NCBI GenBank assembly: GCA_964622775.1
Contig: CAZUSO010000010.1
Location: 1-61,558, forward strand
DNA: 61,558 nucleotides
Source of the DNA: CAZUSO01 sp964622775
Lineage (GTDB): Bacteria; Bacteroidota; Bacteroidia; Chitinophagales; Chitinophagaceae
Reading direction: 5' to 3'
In this document: positions 34,468 through 43,570 of the stretch, one piece after another
How the letters are laid out: each line of letters begins with the position of its first letter
Position numbering within the stretch: position 1 is the first letter of the stretch
Notes under the pieces: generated by a model
The model's input: the letters and a program-made list of their open reading frames with translations, nothing else
Told to the model about the DNA's origin: nothing
Databases searched by the model: none
Translations under genes and position numbers: made by a program

Positions 34468-35023
34468 CATGGAGGGTTCCAGAGGATACGGATAATCTGA
34501 TTCTTTGCCATTTTGTGTGAAATTGGTTGTAATCCATAGGGGCGAATGCAATTCGCCCCAAAGATGATGATGAATTACATTCGCCTGATAACGATTGATA
34601 AACGGAAATGGATACAATTTGCAAAAAGGCGAATACAATTCGCCTCTACCGCCCATGGGTAACAACATCATAAACATCGGGATGCTCTTAGGAATGCCTT
34701 TCCCCATAAAATAGCTAGCCTGCAAAACGGAAAGGCCCTGGCCTTATTAATCCAGAAGGGATATAATGATAATAGAAAAACAGCAAACCCTTATCCGGAA
34801 CTCCGCGGAGGGAATATATTTATACTTTCGATCTTCGGGATGTCAGCGCAGTGCAGCCCGAAGCCGGGATAAAGCAGATTTCAAATCCGCTGTTATCAGC
34901 AGTTTGATGTGCTCTTTGAGACCAGGCAGACAACAGGGAGGGCCAACTTTCGACGCTCTATATGCCGGGTGAATTTGGACCGGAGCCTCAATCCAATAAA
35001 AACTTTAGTTATTGTGTATAGTA
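34468..35023. other. Intergenic region with REP-like palindromes
   Basis: No gene supported. Short frames on both strands lack features. Holds the palindromes at 34539-34645; nothing else recognised. Confidence 0.45.
34539..34645. repeat. REP-like palindrome pair
   Basis: GGGGCGAAT-GCA-ATTCGCCCC (34539-34559) and AGGCGAAT-ACA-ATTCGCCT (34627-34645) are perfect hairpins with 3-nt loops, bounded by TA on the left and by TCTA on the right, so they lie as an inverted pair. A half copy (ATTACATTCGCCT, 34573-34585) is between them. The layout resembles REP doublets. Confidence 0.6.
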
Positions 35024-35215
35024 TTATTCTTTCACAAATTTCTGTACCCAAACACCCATATTGGTTTCTACATTCAGGAGATATATTCCGGGTGATAAAG
35101 ACGAAATATTGATTTCATTATTTTTGTGTGATAACCGATACTGCTTACCCTGAACATCTGTTACCCGTATCTTTTGCACTTGTACCGGAACAGCATATTG
35201 TAATGTCAGCATATT
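35024..35215 (-). pseudogene. Frameshifted T9SS sorting-domain tail of the delta-60 protein
   Basis: Reads NMLTLQYAVPVQVQKIRVT, continues DVQGKQYRLSHKNN, then SSLSPGIYLLNVET and a basic end, which is the missing second half of a T9SS type A domain. The preceding frame ends SLYPNPAA then TAA. Removing one base (plus-strand A at about 35216) joins them as YPNPAANMLTLQY. So either the gene has a one-base insertion or the sequence contains an error. Confidence 0.8.
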
Positions 35216-36512
35216 ATGCTGCGGGATTAGGATAGAGGCTGATTGCTTTTGATAAACCGGGAATATGGTTCATGCCCGTTCCCGCACTGTCTGTAACGGA
35301 CAGATAGCGGGCTAATGTAAAGCCGGAATTGCCACTGTCACCCGCTAAAATAATCTTACCGTCAGATTGCAAAGCAATTGCATGAGGAATAGCATTGGTG
35401 GAACTAACCGGTGTGGCAACTATGCCGTTGCTGCCAAACATGGTATCAATAGTACCGTCTGAAGCGTATTTCACCATCGAAAACATTTCAATGCCCATGC
35501 TGTCATAACTGTTTATTACGGCAAAAATCCCTCCTTCATTATCCTCCGACATACAGTTGGATGACGGAGGATGTCCCAGATAAAAACTGGTATTTAACAA
35601 GGTACCGCCGGCAAAGCTACTGTCCATGCTACCGTCATTCATATACCTGATCAAGGCAAGCCTGGTATCGCCCAGAATTGTTCCTCCTACACCTGATGCT
35701 AAAATTTTTCCGTCAGGCTGAACAACTAAAGTATATATCGGGCCTTGTCCTCCGTCAAAGCCGCTCATTGTATTCACTATGCCATTGCTCCCAAAGCCGG
35801 GATCAAGCAAGCCATTACTTACATATCTTGCTAACCGGAATCCTCCCTGTCCACCGCCCCCCGCTAAAATTTTTCCGTCAGGCTGAATCGCGATACAAAA
35901 AAAGACACCTTCTCCCGCTTGTAAAGAATCCATGCCGTTTATTCCAAAAGAAGAATCGACCGTTCCGTCGGCATTAAACCGTATGATCAGGTTATTGCCG
36001 CAGGCTATGATTTTTCCATCCACCTGGATTTTTATATCGGTGAAACCGAAGCTTCCCTGGCTGACGGCAAAAGGAAGAATGGTTTTTCCATTAGTACCGA
36101 AAGCGCTGTCTATGTCTCCTTCCGGCGTATAGGCTACCAGGGCGTATTTCCCTGATGCGCTGCCACCAATAATGATCCGGTCAGATAATCCTATTGCATT
36201 CCCGGCATCTATTGAGCCATCATCTATATCCGTAATTGTTTTCCCGTTTGTTCCGAATGTTTCATCTAAAGCGCCGTTGCCGTTGTACCGGGCAAGCGCA
36301 AGGTCATTGCCGGAATAACCGACCACCAGAATTTTCCCATCATTCTGAATGAGTATATTTTTAATGGATTCATTCCCGCCGAAATCGGAAATCACTATGC
36401 CATTACTCCCGAATGAGCTGTCTAAATCGCCTGCATTCTGAGCATTGATTCTTACCCCCAAAGCTATAAGCAGAGGCGCGAGAAATAATATTTTTAAGTA
36501 CGACATCACCAA
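35214..36512 (-). CDS. Delta-60 repeat protein, sorting domain split by a frameshift
   Basis: A 432-residue exported protein: signal peptide (LKILFLAPLLIALGVRINAQ) then about seven repeats of the delta-60 type, each with DSSFGSNGIV-like, QPDGKILAGG-like and LARYVSNGLLD-like strands, predicted to form a beta-propeller. The frame stops right after SLYPNPAA, the opening of a T9SS type A domain, whose remainder continues in another frame at 35024-35215. Without the tail the product would probably not be exported across the outer membrane. The start is ATG at 36512 or 36506. Function is unknown. No partner genes; the M28 gene is further upstream on the same strand with about 290 bp between. Confidence 0.8.
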   Translation of the reverse strand: MVMSYLKILFLAPLLIALGVRINAQNAGDLDSSFGSNGIVISDFGGNESIKNILIQNDGKILVVGYSGNDLALARYNGNGALDETFGTNGKTITDIDDGSIDAGNAIGLSDRIIIGGSASGKYALVAYTPEGDIDSAFGTNGKTILPFAVSQGSFGFTDIKIQVDGKIIACGNNLIIRFNADGTVDSSFGINGMDSLQAGEGVFFCIAIQPDGKILAGGGGQGGFRLARYVSNGLLDPGFGSNGIVNTMSGFDGGQGPIYTLVVQPDGKILASGVGGTILGDTRLALIRYMNDGSMDSSFAGGTLLNTSFYLGHPPSSNCMSEDNEGGIFAVINSYDSMGIEMFSMVKYASDGTIDTMFGSNGIVATPVSSTNAIPHAIALQSDGKIILAGDSGNSGFTLARYLSVTDSAGTGMNHIPGLSKAISLYPNPAA

Positions 36513-36806
36513 TTGTTTTTTACTGTAATAACACTATTCCTTGACAACTTTTTGTGATGGTATGCCTTTATCCGTATTGTTGAGAATGTCAAAATAGCTT
36601 CCACATTTTGTTTATTTTTTTCCTTGTTCTGCGTTGAAAAATCCTTAAATAGTTCACTGTTCCCCAGGCTTTTTCGCCCTGAACATGAAAAAAACTCCTG
36701 CGCAAAATTAGTGTAACTCATTATTTTGACTTTTTCTATTTTACATTTTGACTTTGCATTACCCGGTTATCACATTACCAAACAGGTTTCCCAACTCATC
36801 AAAACA

Positions 36807-38120
36807 TTAGTTGTCCCCCGAAGACAATTTGTTTACAAAGTCAATGAGCAATTGCCGCACGGCGGGAATATTTTTCAGGGATAATGTTTCGGGTTTGTCC
36901 CAGGTATCATGGTAAAAGCCTTTACCTCCCAATGAAAAAATAAAAAATGCCGGTACGCCCGCTTCGCTGAAATGATGATGATCACTATTTGCAGCGCTTC
37001 CGCCCTTCCTGATTTCCCGGAATAAAAAAGTAGTGTCGGTTTGTGTGGATGCAACTATGGGATTCAACTGCCTCAGCATGTCATATTCCTTTTCGTGTTG
37101 GGTTCCGTTCACTACAGATATGCCATTTGTCGCATCGCCCATAATATCAATGTTGATCAGAAAGCGGATTTTCTGTAGATCAAACAAGGGATTTTTCACG
37201 AAATACTCCGAGCCTGTCAACCCCGTTTCTTCACCGGCAAAAGCAATGAATACCATATTGTATCGTTGCGGATGTTGGGTATAATACCCGGCAAGGGACA
37301 GCATCATGGCAGTACCACTGGCATTGTCACTGGCGCCGGGAAACATGGCCTCTGTTCCCATTTTTCCCAAATGATCGTAATGTGCGGTAAATACAATAAA
37401 GCTGTCTGATATTGCGCCCGGAACAATGCCGATTACATTCTTACACTGCATTTCGGGAATGAACTGCTGCGCTACATTAAGCCGGAAACGACGATTGTTG
37501 CGCAAGCTTAGGGTTGAATCAAACCAATACACGACGGTTGCCTGATTGACTCCCGTGCCCGGCCACCACAGCGGCTTTGATTTTTTCGGAAAAATAAAGA
37601 TGCCTTCGGGCAAGGATGCGGCAATCTGGCGGGGGCGCCATGACAAACGCTTTTGCAGGCTGTCCACATCGTTCAAAACATAAATCCTTTTCCGATCGTT
37701 TAACGTTCGGGTAAAGGCATTCCAGGCTTCCTCCGTAGCGATTTCATTTAAGCTAAAAACTTTTGTCTTACCTTGCATGTTGTGCACACCGGGCGAATAT
37801 GCATCAATGAGATAACCTACTCCCGGCTTTCGGGTTTTGCACCGGTACTTTGCCTCAACTGCACCCGGAAAGGTATTGACGGAAAGGGTAAAATACTGAA
37901 AATAATCATCGTCTTTTAGCGGCTTCAATCCCATCACTGCATATTGTCGGGCAATATAGTCTCCTGCCTTATTCACACCATCACCAACATAACCCCTGCC
38001 CTGAAAATTTTCACTGCATAAGGTGTCAATCTGCCGGCGGATATCCGCTGCATTCTGAGCATGTAAACCCTGTGTCAGGATAATGATACAGCAAAATAAA
38101 AATGTGGTAAAATAATTCAT
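36807..38120 (-). CDS. M28 family zinc aminopeptidase, exported
   Basis: A 437-residue protein with a Sec signal peptide (FTTFLFCCIIILTQGLHAQ). The catalytic domain has the di-zinc ligands in order: TAHYDHLG, GASDNASGTAMML, the general base and ligand Glu pair in FAGEETGLTGSEYF, NIDIMGD, and a final His in SDHHHFSEAGVPAFF / FYHDTWDKPET. It removes N-terminal amino acids from peptides, probably in the periplasm or at the surface. About 200 residues precede the catalytic domain, including a possible PA-like insert. The second ATG (38120) is used; a Met immediately before is equally possible. It is divergent from the DUF6600 gene. Confidence 0.9.
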   Translation of the reverse strand: MNYFTTFLFCCIIILTQGLHAQNAADIRRQIDTLCSENFQGRGYVGDGVNKAGDYIARQYAVMGLKPLKDDDYFQYFTLSVNTFPGAVEAKYRCKTRKPGVGYLIDAYSPGVHNMQGKTKVFSLNEIATEEAWNAFTRTLNDRKRIYVLNDVDSLQKRLSWRPRQIAASLPEGIFIFPKKSKPLWWPGTGVNQATVVYWFDSTLSLRNNRRFRLNVAQQFIPEMQCKNVIGIVPGAISDSFIVFTAHYDHLGKMGTEAMFPGASDNASGTAMMLSLAGYYTQHPQRYNMVFIAFAGEETGLTGSEYFVKNPLFDLQKIRFLINIDIMGDATNGISVVNGTQHEKEYDMLRQLNPIVASTQTDTTFLFREIRKGGSAANSDHHHFSEAGVPAFFIFSLGGKGFYHDTWDKPETLSLKNIPAVRQLLIDFVNKLSSGDN

Positions 38121-38245
38121 CATTTAAAAAATAACATCCGGCAGGATACTTTTCCAGTCCGGGAATTTCTTGCAATATTAAACGTGAAATAGCATTGTTG
38201 GTCTATGGAGTGTAAACATTTTTTTAAACAATAAAAATTCAGGCA

Positions 38246-39577
38246 ATGAAAAACCGAAGCATCAGTATTCATAAAATGGTTGCAGTAATTGCATTTACCT
38301 TCATGAGCGCTTTTGGGCTTGTCGCCACAGAACCGGCTTATGCCCAATATGGATATAATGGCAACAGCTATGATGATTACGGCGATTATCAGGTTTTCTA
38401 TGACGACCTTGCTCCGTACGGACAATGGTACAGTGATCCGCAATACGGTTATGTATGGGTTCCCAGGGTTGGCCGGGATTTCCGTCCTTATTATTCCAAC
38501 GGATACTGGCAAATGACGGAGTATGGTAATATGTGGGTTTCCGGCTATCCCTGGGGATGGGCGCCTTTTCACTATGGTCGCTGGGCAATGAGTAATACTT
38601 TTGGATGGATATGGATTCCAGGACGGGAATGGGGACCGGCATGGGTAACCTGGCGTCAGGGCGGAGGATATTACGGCTGGGCTCCGATGGGTCCTGGCAT
38701 CAGTATCCATATTTCTTTTGGAAACAATTACTACACGCCCGACCCCTGGTGGACTTTTATCCCTTGCGGTCATATCTATTCCCGTAGTTTTTACACCTAC
38801 TATGCGCCAAGGCGAACCACTACAATTATTCATAATACTACCATCATCAATAATACTTATGTGGATAACCGTTCACGTACTACTTATGTCACAGGCCCGA
38901 ACCGTACACAAGTGGAAACGGCTACCAGAAAACCTGTAGAAGTTGCGCAGGTAAGCAACAGAAGCCGCGCCGGTGCATCAAGTGTTAGTCGGGGTCAGGT
39001 TAGTATTTATCGCCCGGAAATTGCGAAAGGTCAACGCAACAGTGCAGTGCCCCGCAATGTAACAAAGCTGGAGCAAAGCACGGTCGATCATAACCGTACC
39101 GCAAATGCCGGAAATACGAGAAGCCCGAATCAGTCCCGGGATAATGTTACTGCTCCAAACCGGGTGAATAATCAGACGATTAATAAAAATGAAAGCATAA
39201 AGAAGCAAGGGATTCAGCAGGAACGGGTACAACAACGCATAGATGCAGGAAAGCAAAATGGAAAACCTCAGCAGAACATTCAGCAAAGTGCCCAGCCACA
39301 GCGATTACAACAACAACGTGCTGATGCACAAAGACAAAATACACAGCGCACACAACCGGTCGAACAGCGTAAACAACAGCCGATCCGGAATCAGCCGGCG
39401 CCTGCACCACGGGGCAATACGCCAACACGTACCTCAAGTGCCCCGGCTCCTCAGCCAGCCCCGAAAGTCGAAAAAAGCACAATACCTTCCCGAAATGTGG
39501 AACGAAGCACCAATAGCCAATCCGCTTCATCACCTTCCCGTGAAAGCCGCAATACATCAACTCGTGGAGGCAGGTAA
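38246..39577 (+). CDS. DUF6600 protein with low-complexity Q/N/R-rich tail
   Basis: A 443-residue exported protein (signal peptide about residues 1-33, ending YAQ). Residues about 45-180 are rich in Tyr, Trp, Gly and Pro with recurring motifs: FYDDLAPYGQWYSDPQYGYVW, GYPWGWAPFHYGRWAM, GWIWIPGREWGPAWVTWRQ, GYYGWAPMGPG. This is the DUF6600 pattern of W/Y repeats. From residue 230 on it is low-complexity and hydrophilic (RNAVP, QQNIQQSAQPQRLQQQRADAQ, proline-rich), probably disordered. No catalytic motif is visible; a surface or periplasmic structural role is a guess. A terminator follows. Confidence 0.85.
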   Translation: MKNRSISIHKMVAVIAFTFMSAFGLVATEPAYAQYGYNGNSYDDYGDYQVFYDDLAPYGQWYSDPQYGYVWVPRVGRDFRPYYSNGYWQMTEYGNMWVSGYPWGWAPFHYGRWAMSNTFGWIWIPGREWGPAWVTWRQGGGYYGWAPMGPGISIHISFGNNYYTPDPWWTFIPCGHIYSRSFYTYYAPRRTTTIIHNTTIINNTYVDNRSRTTYVTGPNRTQVETATRKPVEVAQVSNRSRAGASSVSRGQVSIYRPEIAKGQRNSAVPRNVTKLEQSTVDHNRTANAGNTRSPNQSRDNVTAPNRVNNQTINKNESIKKQGIQQERVQQRIDAGKQNGKPQQNIQQSAQPQRLQQQRADAQRQNTQRTQPVEQRKQQPIRNQPAPAPRGNTPTRTSSAPAPQPAPKVEKSTIPSRNVERSTNSQSASSPSRESRNTSTRGGR

Positions 39578-39600
39578 TAAGACAAAGCATATTAAAAATA

Positions 39601-39628
39601 CCGGGTGCGGAATCGCCCGGCATTTTTT
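39601..39628 (+). terminator. Terminator of the DUF6600 gene
   Basis: CCGGG (39601-39605) pairs with CCCGG (39616-39620) over a short loop, followed by ATTTTTT, 23 bp after the stop codon. Confidence 0.75.
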
Positions 39629-39701
39629 AATAGAACCATTAAGTTCGTTTTGCTTAATTTGCGCCGGTTAAGCATTCCGATCTGTTTAATTAAATTGCTA
39701 C

Positions 39702-40718
39702 ATGTACCGAAATTTCCTCAAAAAACTGCTGGCCTGTATCTGCTGGCTTTTTGTTTTTTCCGCTTGTAATTCTGATTCCACCAACGAATCGCAAAATGCC
39801 GTTAGCGCTCCGGAAATTGGAACGCCATCATCGAACGTACCGGCCTTCAATGCAGATTCCGCCTACAGTTATATTGCCCAGCAGGTAGCCTTTGGTCCGA
39901 GGATTCCCGGTAGTGAGGCGCAGGAGCAGTGTGCGGCCTGGATGGAAGCCCGGCTTCGGGAAAATTGCGATACCGTGTATCGTCAGCAAACGACTCTGAC
40001 CGCCGGTGACGGTACAACACCATTGCGCTGTATCAATCTCATCGGTGTCTTTAACCCTGAGGCAACGCAAAGGATATTATTGCTGGCTCACTGGGATACG
40101 CGCCCCTGGGCCGATCAGGATGTGTCCCGGAAGGATCAGCCTATTGAGGGGGCGGACGATGGTGCCAGCGGTGTTGGTGTTTTGCTGGAACTTGCGCGTA
40201 TCCTGCATACTAATGCGCTTCCTGAAAATTTAGGTGTTGATATTTTACTGACTGATGTGGAAGACTGGGGAAAAACAGCATGGGGAGATGATTCATATGC
40301 TTTAGGCACACAATATTGGGCACATAATCCGCATATTGCCGGATATACGGCGCAGGCCGGAATACTGCTGGATATGGTGGGCGCTGCCAATGCCCGCTTT
40401 ACCGTGGAAGGCAATTCGCAAAGATATGCCCACCAGGTGATTACTCAGGTATGGAATGCTGCCGAGGCTGCAGGATTCAGCCGTTATTTCGTCTATGAAA
40501 GCAGTGGTGAAATTATTGACGATCATATCCCGGTGAACGAGATTGCGAAGATTCCGACAATTGATATCATCAATCTGCCAATAGGATCGCAAACGGCATT
40601 TCCGGCACATTGGCACACGCATCAGGATAATATGAATGTTATTGACCGCCAGACGCTGAAGGCCGTTGGACAGACCTTACTTCATTACCTTTTCACGCTT
40701 GAAACAGAGTCAGGATAA
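39702..40718 (+). CDS. Glutaminyl-peptide cyclotransferase-like M28 lipoprotein
   Basis: A 338-residue lipoprotein: hydrophobic signal ending in the lipobox VFSAC (Cys22). The M28 fold resembles animal-type glutaminyl cyclases: VAFGPRIPGSEAQEQC, the zinc His-Asp in LLAHWDTRPWAD, GADDGASGVGVLLELARIL, DVEDWG in place of the aminopeptidase GEE, LLDMVG, and the closing WHTHQDNM. QC enzymes cyclise N-terminal Gln to pyroglutamate, a common modification of exported Bacteroidota proteins after signal cleavage before Gln. Several signal peptides in this window cleave before Q, so this role is plausible. It stands alone between a terminator and convergent genes. Confidence 0.85.
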   Translation: MYRNFLKKLLACICWLFVFSACNSDSTNESQNAVSAPEIGTPSSNVPAFNADSAYSYIAQQVAFGPRIPGSEAQEQCAAWMEARLRENCDTVYRQQTTLTAGDGTTPLRCINLIGVFNPEATQRILLLAHWDTRPWADQDVSRKDQPIEGADDGASGVGVLLELARILHTNALPENLGVDILLTDVEDWGKTAWGDDSYALGTQYWAHNPHIAGYTAQAGILLDMVGAANARFTVEGNSQRYAHQVITQVWNAAEAAGFSRYFVYESSGEIIDDHIPVNEIAKIPTIDIINLPIGSQTAFPAHWHTHQDNMNVIDRQTLKAVGQTLLHYLFTLETESG

Positions 40719-40747
40719 AGCGGGAGTAACCCAAATTGTCGTAATGC
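40719..40747 (+). repeat. Possible solo terminus of the family B element
   Basis: GGGAGTAACCCAAATTGTCG followed by TAATGC resembles the MITE end GGGTGCATCCCAAATTGTCGC but without the rest of the element. Found directly after a stop codon. Confidence 0.35.
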
Positions 40748-40908
40748 AGGAGAAATTAAAACCGTACTTGCTAAGACTAATATTATGGATAAATTGAATT
40801 GAAGGATTCCTCCAACTTCCCATTTTACTGCCCTTCCCATCTCTTACCTTTTTTCTTCAATCCGCACCAACGAAATTGGTCGCCGATGCCGATGATGAAC
40901 TGATATCA

Positions 40909-41859
40909 TCAATGCAATATGCGCACATTGCCGCCGGGATTGAAAATACGTTTCAGCGAATCAAGATAAGCGGCCTCATTATTTATCGTTCCGCCCAGGG
41001 GCAAAACAATATAGTAACCGGAGTCACGTTGAACTAATTCCACCTGATGACCGTAGGATTGCAACTGCTTTAAGCGCTTGTCGGCACGGGCAGCGTCTGT
41101 ATATTCATTGACGATCACTTTTGCGCCTGTGGCACCTGCTCCAATACCAGATACATCCGAAGAATCCGTTCCGGCAGCCGAAACGGAGGAGGTATCGCCA
41201 GTATTTACAGGGGCTTCAACCATTGTTGGTTCGTCAGCGTTTTCCGGTGTGTAAATTTTGTTGGGATTATTATTGTAATACCAGAAAATCAATAAAACAC
41301 CGGAAATAATAATGAGTCCCAGAAAACTCAGTAAAGCTATCTTGCCCCAGTTGACCTGAGCGGGCTTCAGCACAATTTCCTCATCTGCCTTTGGCTCCCG
41401 GAACGAGGTGTTTTGATAAATCTCTGAAATGGGCTGTTCCTTTTGCTCCTCGACACGGGTGGAGGTCTTAAAGAACGGAATTGATTTACCTTCAATGTGC
41501 AGGTTTGCATCAGGAATAAACCGGATGCCGCTTGAACTTCCCGTGAATTTACCGATACCGGGGATTGGTAAATCGTGCCCGTTCTGTATCATATGCTTTG
41601 ACTGAGCTGTAAATTCCCTAATGGCATTGGCTGCATGAGCGATACTGATTCGTTCATTATTAGCAATAAAATTGGCAAACCGGTCATCAATGGAGCCGAT
41701 AGTTTGGGTGTATAACAACTCATATTCGGGCGCATTCAACTGCCGGGAAGTCGGATCATAAGATGCAGGCTTCCGTTTGATCTCCAGGTTTCCGATGCCG
41801 GGTAAATAACAATAATCGTTTTTAAGCAGGAATAATCCAATGTATTTAGCTATGTCCAT
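40909..41859 (-). CDS. HU-CCDC81-like and SPOR domain inner-membrane protein
   Basis: 316 residues. The N-terminal 130 have the bacterial HU-CCDC81-like fold (DIAKYIGLFLLKNDYCYLPGIGNLEI and HMIQNGHDLPIPGIGKFTGS, two PGIG-type turns). A membrane helix follows at about 173-195 (IALLSFLGLIIISGVLLIFWYY), then a Ser/Thr/Ala-rich linker and a C-terminal SPOR domain (about 240-316; VIVNEYTDAARADKRLKQLQS .. YYIVLPLG), which in this family binds denuded septal peptidoglycan. It lies last in an operon after the TPR and barrel genes (28 bp spacing). A role linking DNA-binding-like cytosolic domains with division-site wall is inferred from domains only. Confidence 0.88.
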   Translation of the reverse strand: MDIAKYIGLFLLKNDYCYLPGIGNLEIKRKPASYDPTSRQLNAPEYELLYTQTIGSIDDRFANFIANNERISIAHAANAIREFTAQSKHMIQNGHDLPIPGIGKFTGSSSGIRFIPDANLHIEGKSIPFFKTSTRVEEQKEQPISEIYQNTSFREPKADEEIVLKPAQVNWGKIALLSFLGLIIISGVLLIFWYYNNNPNKIYTPENADEPTMVEAPVNTGDTSSVSAAGTDSSDVSGIGAGATGAKVIVNEYTDAARADKRLKQLQSYGHQVELVQRDSGYYIVLPLGGTINNEAAYLDSLKRIFNPGGNVRILH

Positions 41860-41887
41860 AATTTATCAGTGTTATTGTTATTCGATA

Positions 41888-43534
41888 TTAAAATTTTACC
41901 CGCAAGCCGCCGGTTACATTCGTTCCATAAACGGGATACTGATACCATCGCTGATATTTTTGCCCGGTAATATTGTCTGCTTGTAAAAATAAGGATATAC
42001 GGGAAATAATACGGTATTCTGCGCCGGCACCTAAATCAAAAATAACCGGCATTTTATAGGCCGTACCCAATGCTTCGCGTGCATACATACCATCCCAATA
42101 ACTGGCTCGAACCTGAATGCTTAATGGACGGAATACCTGCCAGTTCAGGCTTCCGGACAATTTCAGCATAGGTTCCATCCAGGCCTTTTGCTGAATATCC
42201 AGATGCAGAAAATTAGTCCAGACGCCCCCAATGCTCACCTGGAATTGTTCCGCAAACTGATAGCTCAGGTCTGCATCCAGCGCAATGGCCTGAACCCTAT
42301 CGTCGTAATTAAGGGTAAAATATTTTCCGTCCGGGTGTAATGTATAGTCATTTACGAATAAGGCCATATTATCCCATTGCCGCCAGCTCAGGCTGGCGTT
42401 CAGGTTAAGATGCCTGCCCAATGCCAATTCAAAACCGCCCAATATCTGCTGATTCCAGGTTTGACGTAAGGGATAAATATTATAGAGGAAGGGATTTCTG
42501 GTGCTGAGCTGCTCATAAGTGTTTTGAAGGATAGCTCCTTTCCATCCGGCAATGAATGCGAATTTTCCGCTAACCGTATGCAGTTTCAGATAGAGATCCG
42601 GCAATAAATGGCCTTTCCCCGATTGTCCCCAGGTAGGATTTACACCGAGGTTCAAATCAAGCATGGACAAACGAAACCGCAAAGCAGGCTTGATTTGAAA
42701 GAAATTATTCCCGACACTAAAGGAATCGTTTGTGAGTCCCGTAAAATTCCCGGCTAATGACAGGGAAAGACTCAGGGAAGAATCAATTTGCCAGCGAACG
42801 GGCACGTCATAATCAAACCCCTGCTCCCTGGCGCCCATCCTGTCGCTGTATGTATTAAGCCTTATTTCAGGCTGATACCAGAGATCCCATTTGTTGGCTT
42901 TTGTGTTGCTGAGCTCTGCACGGGCGGCAATGTTCCACAAAGACTGATGCACTGCACTTCTGTCGTATTCAAAAAGGCTATGATTATACCCGTAGTAATT
43001 GTGAGTGCGTTGTTCCACATGGATGGCCGCTCCGGCTGCATGACCGGAGAAGTAATATTTTCCATCGGCATTGACCTCTGTAACTGAAGACTGCTGATTG
43101 GCGATATTGCCTTTTTGAGAAAGGTGATACAGATGCAATGCGCCTTCATAAGCATTTGGCCGCGCTAAAGCTGTTCCGGCATCCAATAAGAAAGTGCTTA
43201 AATTTCCTAACCCTGCCTTTACATAACTGGAGAAAGGCAGCTCCTGTTCCACCCTGCCCATCGCTAAGGGTCGGAGCGGGATGGAATGATACGAATAACT
43301 GAGCGCCTGCTGAGGCACTTCATAAGTATAAACCGGTTTAGTGGTGTCAATAATATTCAGGCGGGGTGTCCACTCCGGCTTTTCGGGAGTCACCACTTCC
43401 GGCTTGTAGTTCTGAATAATCTCTATGGTCTGATCCGGAATAATCGTATCCGTGTCCTTCCGTTGTTGTGCCATGCTCAGCAAGGGACAGCAAAGCAACA
43501 AGAGGGCATAGCACCAGGAGCGCTTTAACTGCAT
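41888..43534 (-). CDS. Outer-membrane beta-barrel protein (TonB-receptor-like barrel)
   Basis: About 548 residues from the ATG at 43534 (MQLKRSWCYALLLLCCPLLSMAQ signal; an earlier ATG at 43564 would put a poor extension in front). After about 70 residues containing DQTIEIIQNYKPEVVTPEKPEW comes a barrel of amphipathic strands with aromatic girdles (SSYVKAGLGNLSTFLLDAGT, GKYYFSGHAAGAAIHVEQRTH, LTWRQ-like NLNASLSWRQWDNMALF). The ending ..NVTGGLRVKF is a typical outer-membrane barrel terminus. There is no plug domain, so it is not a normal TonB receptor. It starts 36 bp after the TPR gene in an operon and precedes the HU-like/SPOR gene. Confidence 0.82.
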   Translation of the reverse strand: MQLKRSWCYALLLLCCPLLSMAQQRKDTDTIIPDQTIEIIQNYKPEVVTPEKPEWTPRLNIIDTTKPVYTYEVPQQALSYSYHSIPLRPLAMGRVEQELPFSSYVKAGLGNLSTFLLDAGTALARPNAYEGALHLYHLSQKGNIANQQSSVTEVNADGKYYFSGHAAGAAIHVEQRTHNYYGYNHSLFEYDRSAVHQSLWNIAARAELSNTKANKWDLWYQPEIRLNTYSDRMGAREQGFDYDVPVRWQIDSSLSLSLSLAGNFTGLTNDSFSVGNNFFQIKPALRFRLSMLDLNLGVNPTWGQSGKGHLLPDLYLKLHTVSGKFAFIAGWKGAILQNTYEQLSTRNPFLYNIYPLRQTWNQQILGGFELALGRHLNLNASLSWRQWDNMALFVNDYTLHPDGKYFTLNYDDRVQAIALDADLSYQFAEQFQVSIGGVWTNFLHLDIQQKAWMEPMLKLSGSLNWQVFRPLSIQVRASYWDGMYAREALGTAYKMPVIFDLGAGAEYRIISRISLFLQADNITGQKYQRWYQYPVYGTNVTGGLRVKF

Positions 43535-43570
43535 ACCAAACTGATTTGAAATAATTAATATCATTGTGCT

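Noticed and set aside
38246..39623. Several long frames opposite the DUF6600 gene
   Set aside because: They are shadows of the biased composition of the real gene, which has a signal peptide, a family pattern and a terminator.
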